A stretch of 64,000 nucleotides of DNA. It comes from Lithodes maja. Lineage: Eukaryota; Arthropoda; Malacostraca; Decapoda; Lithodidae. Every line of letters starts with the position of its first letter. Within the stretch, counting starts at the first letter, position 1. The DNA lies in NCBI GenBank assembly GCA_037953745.1, contig JBAKBP010007399.1:1-64000 (forward strand), read 5' to 3'. Made by a program: the position numbers and the translations under genes. This document shows positions 22,810 through 31,926 of this stretch, piece after piece. Under the pieces are notes generated by a model, which saw only the letters and a list, made by a program, of their open reading frames with translations, did not search any database and was not told the origin of the DNA.

Positions 22810-25800
22810 ATGGAACCATCTGCGAGGAAGAGAGCACGGATCGACTGTATCATCCACTGCTCTGATGATGACAGCGATGCTCTGGTGTCACCACAGGATT
22901 TGGACTCCTGGAACACATTGCTCAGGGCTGCAGAAATCAGGCAGCATGATCCAGTCCTGGAAGCAGCCAAGGGCCTTGAAGAAGGAGGAATACCACACAT
23001 ACATTATCACCGTAAATGTCGTAGTCTCTTTACAATGAAGAAGTCACTGGATTCTATCCTTGCCAAGGGTGTCAAGATAGAATCAGCAAGCGTCGACCCC
23101 AGGAGGAGGGCATCAAGGGATGCCCCTAGTACTAGCAGGGTGTATGCCAAAGGATGTATCTTCTGCGAGAAGTCAAGCAAGTACATAAAAACAACAAAGA
23201 CAAGGGAGCCACTCATACAGTGTGTTGAGCTACGAGCAGATGAGAAGATTCGCAGAGCAGCAATAAGGAAACTCAACCAGAGAATCCTTGGTTTAGTTAG
23301 CAGAGACCTTGTTGCTGCAGAGGGTCACTACCACAAGTCGTGCTACAAACTCTTCACAAAAGATGATTTCCCAGCGGCCGCCAGGTCGGGTGCAGGTGAA
23401 AATCAGGAAGAAAGCGAGGAAGCACGCTACGAAGAGGTTGAGACAGAAGCCCTCGAGGAACTCTGCTTGTATATAAGGACCAAATTATTCCCCAACCCAG
23501 AGGTACTGCCTATGACAAACCTCACATCTAGGCTTGAGAGATCCATGATGTCCCGTGGTATTATCCAACTGAAACCAGCGACAAAGAAACATGTTCGCCG
23601 AAAGATTGAAACCGAGTTTGGAGAATCACTACGCTTTGTCCCAGATGAGAAAGGAAAGCTTCTAATCTATCCACGCAGCCTCTCAATGGACGACCTTGCC
23701 TGGCAAGCACACAAAATGGCAAAAGACCTGCAAGAAGCAAGAGCAGCTAACTCTGAAGATGTCTTAACCAAAGCAGGAATGCAGCTGAGGAATGAGATCA
23801 ATAAACAAGATGTGAGTCAGCCATGGCCTCCCGATACAGATCAGAATGTCATTCCTGCAGCAGTCACTCAATTCCTGCACACCCTGCTGACAGGAGAGTG
23901 TGAGTGTGAAACTCCCTCTGAAAGAGCTCAACGTCTTGCCACTTCCTTTGGCAGTGACTTGGTCTTTGCTGTTACCAGTGGCAAGACAAAACCACCCAAG
24001 CACGTACTGCTGACCAATGCTGTAAAGTCTTTGACAGGAAACACAGAACTGATCCGAACTCTGAATCGTCTTGGTCACTGTGTGTCTTACTCAATGTTTG
24101 AGGAGATCGATACAGCCCTTTGTATCCAGAAGCTGGAATGCTCAAAGGATGACATTCCACTGCCAGCAAACATCTACCCTGGTGTGTTCACAACCCTGGC
24201 CTGGGATAACATTGACCGACTTGAAGAGACCCTAAGTGGAGCAGGTACTTCTCATAGAGTCAATGGCATTGCTGTCCAGTCCAAGGTTGCAGGCTCTGTG
24301 CCAGAGAAAGTCCTGCCAGAGATTACCAAGTCCAAGATAAGAAGCATCACTCAGACATCATCAATGCTGCCAATATACAATGTTGGGCGGCGGGCAGGGC
24401 CACCTAGGATTGAGACTGCGTATGTCGACACTACCAAGGAAGTCCAGGATTCAAAGACAAAGAACCATATCTGGCTTCTTACTCGAATGTCAGACCATGA
24501 GGACCAGTCCATCAGCAGTTGGACTGGGTTCAACATCAAAATGCGCAGAGACATTGCAGTGGTTCAGGACACTGTAAGCTACCTGCCCACTATCAATGCT
24601 CCCGCAACAGAAATGTCCACCGTTAATGAAATCTTGGAACAAACGCATGCTATCATGCAGTCCTTACAGCTTAACAAGATTGTGTGCGTGTTTGATCAAG
24701 CACTCTATGCCAAAGCTGCCGAAGTTATCTGGAAACAAGAGAAGTTCAAGAACATTATCATCAGGATGGGCGTCTTCCACACAATCTGTAATCTCATCTC
24801 CACCATAGGAAAGAGGTTTCAAGATGCAGGTCTTAGAGATCTGTGTGTGGAATCAGGTATCATCGCAGAAGGATCAGTGTCAGGAGTGATGAACGGCAAG
24901 AGGTACAACAGAGCAGTGAGACTACACAAGCTCGTGTATGAAGCACTGATGAGGCTTGCATGGAAAGGCTTCCTTTCATGGCTAGAAGAAAACCATTCAA
25001 GGGACATACACCATCTAGATGAAACACTGAAGGACATCAACAGCTTTCACAGCAATGTGTCTCAGGGACTCTTTCAAGAGCTGATGGAGAGTGAATCATG
25101 CACACATATCATGAAGCTTTTCCAAGTTTATCTTGAGACCCTCAGAGATGAACACAACCTCTCAGCATTCTGGATGTCATACCTGGACATGGTTGAGATC
25201 ATGCTGGACTTAATTCGAGCCTCCAGAGAAGGCAACTGGATGCTCCACCTAGGAGCAATCCGACAGATGATACCGTGGTGTTTTGCCTATGACAAAGTGA
25301 ACTATGCCCGGTTCCTAACCTACTACTATGCCTTGATGTCTCGACTGCCCATTGAACACCCAGAGGTCCATGAACACTTCATGCAAGGTGGCTTTTCGGT
25401 CCAGATCGGTAGCAAGAATCCCTTTGGACGGATCCCTGTGGACCAGACAATCGAAGAGACGATCAACAAAGACACCCAGACACCAGGGGGCACAAAAGGC
25501 TTCAGCCTGAAAGGCGGAGCTGTCGCCAGGTACTACCTGACATCGGAGTATCGCAGCAGGTACTTAAGGCAGCTCAGGACTATGGTAGTAGGCCAAAAGT
25601 ATACTGACTTCAGCCACCCAGACCTACAGATGGCCAGGATTAGAAGAGATGAGGCCGATGTCCAATCTTTAGTTCAACTGATGGAGACCAGCTGGTTGAA
25701 CCCCTTCAACGCAGAGCAAGAAGATCTTGTCAATTTGTCAACTGCGACTATGGCACCACCAGAAGTTGTCAAAGACCTTCTAGGGGCCTACAGAATAGGA

Positions 25801-27447
25801 GAGGATGCATATCAAGCCTTCAAGGAAGAGCGCCTGGAGATCGATACGCCAACTATACAGTTTCATGACACGATGACGAAGACGAAACTGAGAACGTTCA
25901 CTAACATCAGAATGAAGCCACGCTCACAAGACCATGCCAAGGAGGCTATCTTAAAGGCTGACAGGAACCTATTTGGCCAGATGATCCTTGTTGCCGAGAA
26001 CAGAAAGCTCAAAATGAGTGATGTCTTGGCTCATCCCCTTGGGCCTTTGCCTTGGGCACTTGCCAGCGGTGATGGGTCTCTCCGCAAGACCAACAAGGCT
26101 GCCCTAGCAAAGGAGTTAGAGAGGAATGTTTCTCCTGCAGAAGTGATACCCGAGCCCTCTGCTACCATAATTGATGGGATGAGCCTGGTCCACAAACTGA
26201 AGGGAAACGACAAAACTTTTTCACAGCTTGCAGGTACAGCACTGAGTCACGCTGTTCATGAAGGTGCTAAGAGCAGGCGCATTGATGTTGTGTTTGATAT
26301 CTACAAGGAGACATCCATCAAGGATGCAGAACGAGCCAAAAGAAGTGCAGGCACAGGAATTCATTTCAAGAACATTCAACCTGGGCACAACATCCAGCAG
26401 TGGAGAAAGTTACTCGGTAGTTCCTCCAACAAGGCAAGTCTTATCAAGTTCTTGGTAGAAGAATGGAAGGCACCACAGCACAGGGAGAAGCTCAAGGACA
26501 AGGAGCTGTATGTCACATGTGAGCAGCGCTGCTTCAAGATCACCAAAGAGCAGTGGGAAGAGGCTCCTGAGCTTAAGTCAACTCAAGAAGAAGCAGACAC
26601 ACGCCTTCTTCTCCATGCACTTCATGCAGCAGAATCTGGGAACAAGTCTGTCATCATCACTGCAGAAGATACAGACGTCATGGTGTTGTGTCTTGGCATG
26701 TGCCACAAGATCCCATCCCATCTGTTCCAGAAGTGCGGGACGAAGAACCGGACAAGATTCCTGGATATCACCACACTGAGCCGCACACTGGGAGGCAGCG
26801 TGTGTGATTCATTGATTGGTATGCATGCCTTTACAGGCTGTGATACCGTCAGTGCATTCGCTGGCCGAGGGAAGATGACGACACTCAAGCAGGTGAAGAT
26901 GGACAAGACATACCAGGATGCTTTTCACGAACTTGGACGCTCATGGGAAGTGTCTCCTGAACTCTTTGAGAAGCTACAGGAAATCACCTGCCACATGTAC
27001 CTACCATCTACCCACACAACTAAGGTAAACAAGCTTCGGTATGAGCTGTTCTGTGCAAGACGTGGAGAGGTAGAGTCAAGTCAACTCCCTCCTTGTGAGG
27101 ACTGCCTCTTCATGCATGCACTGCGTGCAAACTACCAGGCTGCGATCTGGAGGAGAAGTCTTCAGAGCCAGCCATTTGTTGCGAACCCAACAGACTGCGG
27201 TTGGATGACAGATGAGGACGGTAAGCTTGCCGTCAACTGGATGCGAGGCTCACCAGCACCAGATGCTGTTATGCAGCTACTGTCTTGCAAGTTTGTGCGG
27301 TCATGCGAACTCCCCAAGTGTACTTGCCTCAGCAATGGTCTAAAATGCACGGACATGTGCAGGTTACAGACATGTCAGAACACGGCTATTGAAGAAGAGC
27401 CGGTGGCACAACAGTCAGATTCCGAGTCTGATGTAGATGATATTTAG
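22810..27447 (+). CDS. Transposon-encoded protein: putative DDE-like core fused to a FEN1/XPG-like nuclease and a CXC tail
   Basis: An intact 1,545-codon frame. I start at the ATG at 22810 because an acceptor-like TTTTTTGCAG lies just upstream; the frame is open from 22741, adding 23 residues. N-terminal Cys/His clusters: HYHRKCRSLFT (about 65-75), and CIFC (115) paired with HYHKSCYKLFTK (173-184). Middle: WDNID (D466) before GAGTSH, VFDQALY (D629) and RMGVFH (H657), an arrangement like an RNase H-fold transposase core (inference). C-terminal third: IIDGMS (D1122), VVFD with a following AKRS (D1163), QEEAD (E1261, D1263), EDTD (D1287, D1289), TGCDTVSAFAGRGK (D1345). These match the order and approximate spacing of the FEN1 metal ligands (D34, D86, E158/E160, D179/D181, D233). 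Tail: a CTCLSNGLKCTDMC cluster (about 1499-1525), then an acidic end. It lies between the inverted repeats of a TTAA-flanked transposon, so it is presumably its transposase. I cannot assign a named superfamily. Confidence 0.75.
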   Translation: MEPSARKRARIDCIIHCSDDDSDALVSPQDLDSWNTLLRAAEIRQHDPVLEAAKGLEEGGIPHIHYHRKCRSLFTMKKSLDSILAKGVKIESASVDPRRRASRDAPSTSRVYAKGCIFCEKSSKYIKTTKTREPLIQCVELRADEKIRRAAIRKLNQRILGLVSRDLVAAEGHYHKSCYKLFTKDDFPAAARSGAGENQEESEEARYEEVETEALEELCLYIRTKLFPNPEVLPMTNLTSRLERSMMSRGIIQLKPATKKHVRRKIETEFGESLRFVPDEKGKLLIYPRSLSMDDLAWQAHKMAKDLQEARAANSEDVLTKAGMQLRNEINKQDVSQPWPPDTDQNVIPAAVTQFLHTLLTGECECETPSERAQRLATSFGSDLVFAVTSGKTKPPKHVLLTNAVKSLTGNTELIRTLNRLGHCVSYSMFEEIDTALCIQKLECSKDDIPLPANIYPGVFTTLAWDNIDRLEETLSGAGTSHRVNGIAVQSKVAGSVPEKVLPEITKSKIRSITQTSSMLPIYNVGRRAGPPRIETAYVDTTKEVQDSKTKNHIWLLTRMSDHEDQSISSWTGFNIKMRRDIAVVQDTVSYLPTINAPATEMSTVNEILEQTHAIMQSLQLNKIVCVFDQALYAKAAEVIWKQEKFKNIIIRMGVFHTICNLISTIGKRFQDAGLRDLCVESGIIAEGSVSGVMNGKRYNRAVRLHKLVYEALMRLAWKGFLSWLEENHSRDIHHLDETLKDINSFHSNVSQGLFQELMESESCTHIMKLFQVYLETLRDEHNLSAFWMSYLDMVEIMLDLIRASREGNWMLHLGAIRQMIPWCFAYDKVNYARFLTYYYALMSRLPIEHPEVHEHFMQGGFSVQIGSKNPFGRIPVDQTIEETINKDTQTPGGTKGFSLKGGAVARYYLTSEYRSRYLRQLRTMVVGQKYTDFSHPDLQMARIRRDEADVQSLVQLMETSWLNPFNAEQEDLVNLSTATMAPPEVVKDLLGAYRIGEDAYQAFKEERLEIDTPTIQFHDTMTKTKLRTFTNIRMKPRSQDHAKEAILKADRNLFGQMILVAENRKLKMSDVLAHPLGPLPWALASGDGSLRKTNKAALAKELERNVSPAEVIPEPSATIIDGMSLVHKLKGNDKTFSQLAGTALSHAVHEGAKSRRIDVVFDIYKETSIKDAERAKRSAGTGIHFKNIQPGHNIQQWRKLLGSSSNKASLIKFLVEEWKAPQHREKLKDKELYVTCEQRCFKITKEQWEEAPELKSTQEEADTRLLLHALHAAESGNKSVIITAEDTDVMVLCLGMCHKIPSHLFQKCGTKNRTRFLDITTLSRTLGGSVCDSLIGMHAFTGCDTVSAFAGRGKMTTLKQVKMDKTYQDAFHELGRSWEVSPELFEKLQEITCHMYLPSTHTTKVNKLRYELFCARRGEVESSQLPPCEDCLFMHALRANYQAAIWRRSLQSQPFVANPTDCGWMTDEDGKLAVNWMRGSPAPDAVMQLLSCKFVRSCELPKCTCLSNGLKCTDMCRLQTCQNTAIEEEPVAQQSDSESDVDDI

Positions 27448-27679
27448 GAGTAGTAATTTGCCATAATAGTATATACAAGCCCATGGCATGCTTAGTGTGT
27501 ATTTACAGGACTTGTATTAAATGTGACAATTACTATATGCATTTTGTTGACATTTAGGCATTCCTGTCCCCAAATTTGACATTTTAAAAAATTTCGGAAT
27601 TTTCGGTAGGGTATGTCTATTCAAGAAGTGATAACGACCATTAAGCTACCAATGTGCAAGGGCTATCATATCAAAACAT
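27448..27679 (+). other. 3' untranslated region of the transposon ORF
   Basis: AT-rich sequence between the stop at 27445-27447 and the inner block of the right inverted repeat. No clear AATAAA signal and no coding sequence. Confidence 0.5.
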
Positions 27680-27863
27680 AAACTAGAGACATGTAGCAAG
27701 CTAAAAACACCTAAGAGAATTAGTCACCCCGGGTGGTACCGATATCCCAAAATTCGGGTCTTGGCTCATGGACTAACTGCTCTAGGTGGTCTCAATCAGT
27801 AGCTACTGAATTATGAAGTTTGAAAATACCAAACTTCATATGAGGCCCCCCGGATCCCAAGGG
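27680..27863 (-). repeat. Right terminal inverted repeat region
   Basis: Mirror of the split left end. The outer 28 bp or so match 3493-3520 with few changes, and inner blocks at 27720-27780 match 3645-3687 plus 22224-22235. Flanked by TTAA at 27864-27867. Confidence 0.8.
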
Positions 27864-27867
27864 TTAA

Positions 27868-28355
27868 GGCCATGTAACACGAGCGTATTTTCAACAATAT
27901 TTTAAGGGCTTATAGTCTGGCAACTTCAAATTTAAAGCTTTACTAGAATTCAGGCAACTAACTTGATCTACCTTCATTCGAATTTCACATAGCTACCAAT
28001 GAAAAAGAACCCCGAAACATTGCGATATATAACTTGGTCATCAAAATTTCCCGGAAAAAACGCATGTGATACACCGCCTTTTGAAAGACACACAAAGTTC
28101 CACTTTTTTTTTTGCTTCTTCACGCATACTCATACTAGATGATATTTTCAACACTTTTTTAAGGACAATTATGGTCTGGCAACTTCAAATTTCACCTGAA
28201 TTTTACCAGTTTTACCAGAATTTAGCAAATTAACTCAATCTATCCTCATTCTAGTTTCACATACGGTAGCTACCTATGAAAAAGAACCCTGAAACATTGT
28301 GATATAAAACTTGGTCATTGAAAATTCCTGGAAAAAGCGTTTGTAATACACCGGC
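27868..28355 (+). repeat. Dispersed repeat R2, copies 2 and 3 in tandem
   Basis: Two related units of about 240 bp (27868-28120 and 28121-28355) share GATATTTTCAACA, GTCTGGCAACTTCAAATTT, CACATA..TAGCTACC, GAAAAAGAACCC(C/T)GAAACATTG and AACTTGGTCAT in order. Together they occupy the start of the SRP54 intron downstream of exon 28452-28635. Confidence 0.65.
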
Positions 28356-28451
28356 ATTTGTAGCGCGCACATACACACACACTCTCAACTGTTGTATATG
28401 GTTGATGTATGGTTGATGCATATTGTTGATTCCTAATACTGTACTCCTTAC

Positions 28452-28635
28452 CAATAAATATGATGGGTGATTGTGTAGCAGCAACAGCAGACAGCGCACC
28501 ACCTCCCTTAGCATGACCGTCCAGCTTGGTGATAATAACAGAGCCCACGTCCACCTTATCTTTGAAAGCCCGCGCCTGCGACTCACAAGCCTGACCGATG
28601 CTGGCGTCCATTACAAAGATAATATTGTCCGGTTT
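28452..28635 (-). CDS. SRP54: SRP54 exon (G4 region of the GTPase domain)
   Basis: 184 nt on the minus strand. It encodes the SRP54 segment from KPDNIIFVMDASIGQACE through TKLDGHAKGGG (the G4 guanine-specificity motif TKLD) to SPIIFIG. SRP54 is the GTPase of the signal recognition particle; it binds signal peptides at the ribosome and docks on the SRP receptor. The acceptor is TTTCACTTTTCAG before 28635 and the donor is GTAAGG after 28452. The exon starts in phase 0 and leaves one base of the final Gly codon. With no stop and strong conservation to the known family, this is a live exon rather than a retrocopy. The next downstream exon must lie left of this window or be too short for me to recognise. 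Confidence 0.93.
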
Positions 28636-28879
28636 CTGAAAAGTGAAATACTGTATATTGAAAATCTCGACAGGTTGAAGTAAACATTAGGTGGAGGTTA
28701 ACCTATTAAGGGGAGAAGGTTAACTTTTTGGCTGATTTCTGCATGTATTCATTATTTTTCTAGTTTCCTCCCTAGACCTCCATCAAATTTAAAAAAAAAC
28801 ATCCATTAGATCCCCCTTCTGGATTAATTTGTACATTTTTCGGTAGAAAAATTTCCCGGCCAAAGGCCGGTTCTTCCAA
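28636..28879. other. SRP54 intron, acceptor-proximal part
   Basis: Intronic sequence between the exon acceptor and repeat R3. I see no other feature. Confidence 0.5.
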
Positions 28880-29085
28880 CATTATAGGCTCACTATCGTT
28901 CGCCAGGGAATTTTTTTTACACCTAAATAGCACGAAAGGTCTAAATATTGACGAAGAAATGGGGTGAAAGGTCTTAAAATCGATTAACTAATTATGGGGT
29001 AAACATCTTAACATCTGAAAACTAATGGGGCTAAACACGAGGGAGAAAATTGTCCAGAAAAACAGCCCATGTCCCCTTAAGTACC
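28880..29085 (-). repeat. Direct repeat R3 near the acceptor end of the SRP54 intron
   Basis: About 200 bp sharing ordered words with 57170-57365, in the same orientation: GGCTCACTATCGTT, ACACCTAAATAGCAC, CTGAAAACTAATGGGGCTAA and CCAGAAAAACAGCCCAT. The other copy begins about 40 nt inside the donor end of the same intron. Confidence 0.75.
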
Positions 29086-29281
29086 AGCGATGTGCGTTAT
29101 ATTGCATTCTAGCTAGATTTAGACAATATTATCCAGCTTAGGAAGGATCTGTGGTAGTTAAATGGGTTGGTTGAGTTAGTTTGAATCTTTTTTTATTGCT
29201 AGAGGTCCTTCGTAAATTGAATAAAATTGTCCAATAGTTGCCAGAATATGATAAAAGGGACGTCCCTGGTACTGGACAGGT

Positions 29282-29495
29282 TGTTGTTGTTGTTGCTGTT
29301 CCCCAAGTTGCCTGGCCGAACAGCCCCAAGGCCCCAAGCAAGGCCAAGGCCATAACCGAGCGCCCCCATAGAACCCTCCCCGCCTACCACAATAAAGCCT
29401 GGGTGACCGAAGCCACTCCATGGCGGGGAGCTGAGGGGGGTGCGGAAATGCCCGGGAAACCAAAGCCCCACCCAGGGCCCTGTGCCCCCCAGCAA
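29282..29495 (-). mobile_element. SINE-like retroposon with (AAC)n tail, 5'-truncated
   Basis: Reverse complement of the 3' half of the element at 30835-31242: the GC-rich body with GGGGCTTTGGTTTCC and ATGGAGTGGCTTCGG, ending in an (AAC)n tail, seen here as GTTGTTGTTGTTGTT at 29281. Reading frames across it are Gly-rich and not convincing as genes. Confidence 0.65.
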
Positions 29496-29582
29496 TTAAC
29501 AGGTTATTCTACTTTATATTTATAATTTTTGTATTACTTTATATTTCTTCTAGTTTGTTCCCTAGACCTCAATCAAATTTAA

Positions 29583-29696
29583 AAAAACACTATCCCTTGA
29601 CACATTGCACTATTAGCTTTAAAAACACTATCCCTTGACACATTGCACTATTAGCTTTAAAAACACTATCCCTTGACACATTGCTCTATTAGCTTT
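29583..29696 (+). repeat. Three tandem copies of a 38-bp unit
   Basis: Units at 29583-29620, 29621-29658 and 29659-29696, each starting AAAAACACTATCCC. The third differs by one base. Confidence 0.95.
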
Positions 29697-30520
29697 AATT
29701 CCAAGATTTCTCACCTTCGACATACAGTACAGTACTTCCCATTGGTCCGAAAACTTTCCTTCCTTCACATACTCTGTTTTACCTCTCTTTCCACACCTGC
29801 ATCCTTGATTATCACTCCTCTCAGATATTTTATACGCTGCTCGATTATACTCTGTTCAAAATAACTTAACAGCTTATTCTGTCCTAACTCATGGGGACAA
29901 AGCACGACAAAGACTAACCCTCAAGTGGACTGTATCTAAGTCACATTAATTCAACATTGATCAATTTGAAACCTTGTGTGTGTTAACCTAGGCTTAATAA
30001 TTCAGATGATCGTTATTAGATTAGCCTAGCACCTTAAATTGAGTCTCCATAATATATACAGGCCCATTTACATATAGAAAAAACAAATTAGGTATGCTTA
30101 ACAATGTTGATTGGTGCAGGTGTTCTAGCAAGGTGTATAGAAAGGTCTAGGAGTCCACACTCGATGGAGGTTGATGGCAGACTAAGATTCCCGCTCACAC
30201 CTGGCCTATACAATGACGTATCGAAGCGGTTCGATTGTTCAGATTATTAATTCCAAACCATATTCATCCTACCCAATATCTACTACGAAACAATATAGTA
30301 AATTAACAATATTTAATATTAATATATGGGATTTTGATTGACCAACAAATAATGATAAATATTATCATCGTTATAGAAAACCTCATTCCACTAAAGTGAG
30401 GATAGACTTCGGTGGTCTACTATCGCCACTACATATTCGCGATATTATAGGTTTGATTCCCGGAGGGAAGTAAAGAACACCTAATATTTAGTAGGGGCCC
30501 CGTAATCATTGACGATATGC
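29697..30520. other. No recognisable gene
   Basis: Intronic AT-rich sequence. A segment near 30440-30530 (GTTTGATTCCCGG..., GGGGCCCCGTAATCATTGACG) recurs at 31391-31500 and partly at 56840-56880, an unclassified repeat called R5 here. Confidence 0.5.
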
Positions 30521-30626
30521 CTATTAACATTCTTACAGTTTCTTACAGTTTCTTACAGTAGATCCTCTGGAAAAAGGCAAACTATGCCTGTGTATCCAAC
30601 TCAGTACCAGTACTTGCACTGCTGCA
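30521..30626 (-). mobile_element. 3' tail fragment of the CR1-like family seen at 44186-46690
   Basis: Matches the last codons and 3' end of that LINE (about 46600-46690): a CTGTAAGAAA tail repeated about two and a half times, then the AGATCCTCTGGAAAAAGG and GTACTGAGTT segments in reverse. Strong 5' truncation. Confidence 0.75.
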
Positions 30627-30654
30627 TAACATAACTGTAATTAACATAATACTG

Positions 30655-31320
30655 TAGTCTCTATTCAAGCGCCCGCGGTCGCCAGTTTTTAATCTGCCGC
30701 GTGGGGAAGAACAGAGTACTCGTCATAAGTGTAACGCCTATTCTCTTATGGAATCGTCTTATGATTGGGTACCCACTACGAAAAAACCTTCGTAAAAAAT
30801 AAAAGAGAAAGAATATACTTAAACTGTGTTATACTTTGGTGATGGGCTGGTCAATCAGAGTGAGAACTGAGCGATCTCTGCCATACCCATAGCTTACTCT
30901 GACTGTTCCTTTTACTTATATATTTTCTAGATCTCAGGTGACGGCGTCTCTTCCGTGGATTGATCTTCCAATCTACCAAGATTGGAAGCCAAAGCGTCAC
31001 ATTTTTCCTTTGCCCCTCAACTTTCTCTTCATAATTGATGAGGGGCACAGGGCCCTGGGTGGGGCTTTGGTTTCCCAGGAGTTTCCGTGCCCTCCTCGGC
31101 TCCCCGCCATGGAGTGGCTTCGGTCACCCAGGCTTTATTGTGGTCGGCAGGGAGGGTTCTGTGGGGGCGCTCGGTTATGGCCTTGGCCTTGCTCGGGGTC
31201 TTGGGGCTGTTCGGCCAGGCAGCTTGGGGAACAACAACAACAGTGTTATACTAAGCTTTCCATCTCGGTGGATTTCTTATGTGAGGATCCCTGACGCTAC
31301 TCTCTAAGCGTCCATACGTC
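30655..31320 (+). repeat. Dispersed repeat R4, copy 1, with SINE-like insertion
   Basis: Flanks 30655-30834 and 31243-31320 match 54838-55235 in reverse as one sequence. The SINE-like element splits it between two copies of GTGTTATAC. Confidence 0.75.
30835..31242 (+). mobile_element. SINE-like retroposon with (AAC)n tail and 9-bp target duplication
   Basis: About 408 bp between direct repeats GTGTTATAC (30826-30834 and 31243-31251), ending in an (AAC)n tract. The empty site is visible in the R4 copy at about 54900-54915. The head does not show clear tRNA A and B boxes, so it may instead be a short LINE 3' end. Confidence 0.75.
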
Positions 31321-31840
31321 CTTCACTGACATATCAAGATAAACTTAAGACATCAAGCGAATGGGAAGGGGATGGACGGGAGGGCACTGCATCGTCAATG
31401 ATTACGGGGCCCCTACTAAATATTAGTTTTTTTTTACTTCCCTCCGGGAATCAAACCTATAATTTAATAGTGGCCCCTCCATCATTGACGATATGCCTGA
31501 TCTCTTAAGACTGGAGGGGGACATTCGTGACAATATCAAAACCTACCAGCCAACCAATCCAAAGGCAAAAAACCAGAATCCATATAACAATTTAAGTCTT
31601 TATTGTTTATATACAATACTAATAAAAATATAAAAGGAGGTAAGCAGTGCGTTACTTCGAAGATCTGCTTTAATTGACCGGGTCTCTTGCTTGAGATCCA
31701 GTCTGACAATTGTAAGGAGGTTTAACTGTAAACCTTCTCATTCTATCCAGACTTATAACTTTTTATAGATCATTCTCTGGCTTAAAATTAACTGTATACC
31801 ACTTACTAGTTGTATACTGTAACATCTATATATTTTTGAT

Positions 31841-31844
<4 letters not shown>
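31321..31844. other. R5 repeat fragments and unassigned sequence
   Basis: 31391-31500 carries two R5-like ATCGTCAATGAT/GGGGCC segments facing each other. 31500-31844 shows nothing I recognise beyond AT-rich sequence. Confidence 0.45.

Positions 31845-31873
<29 letters not shown>
31845..31873 (+). repeat. (TG)n microsatellite at a CR1 3' end
   Basis: About 14 TG units directly after the 3' terminus of the minus-strand LINE, reading as a (CA)n tail on the LINE strand. Confidence 0.9.
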
Positions 31874-31877
<4 letters not shown>

Positions 31878-31926
31878 ACACTAGTTGTACTTACACTAGT
31901 TGTATTTGCGGGAGTGAGCATGCTCG

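Larger units (their letters stand above)
3493..27863 (+). mobile_element. TTAA-flanked DNA transposon carrying a 1,545-codon ORF, split by nested LTR elements
   Basis: Both outer ends read CCCTTGGRATCCGGGRGGCC inward and are flanked by TTAA (3489-3492 and 27864-27867). Further in, matching blocks occur in inverted orientation at both ends: TTAGTCCATGAGCCA, then GATATCGGTACCACC, then a GATATGATAGCC block with a TGGTAGCTTA block. On the left this series is interrupted at 3687/22224 by the gmr1-like copy A and resumes exactly after it, with one 4-bp duplication (GGTG). Removing the insertion leaves a transposon of about 5.83 kb containing one large ORF (22810-27447). TTAA targets are known for piggyBac and Kolobok. 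The encoded protein looks like neither to me, so I leave the superfamily open. Confidence 0.85.

Noticed and set aside
29176..29525. Gly- and Pro-rich ORFs in the SINE-like element (also 30938-31307)
   Set aside because: Composition follows the GC-rich repeat, and ORFs exist in several frames.
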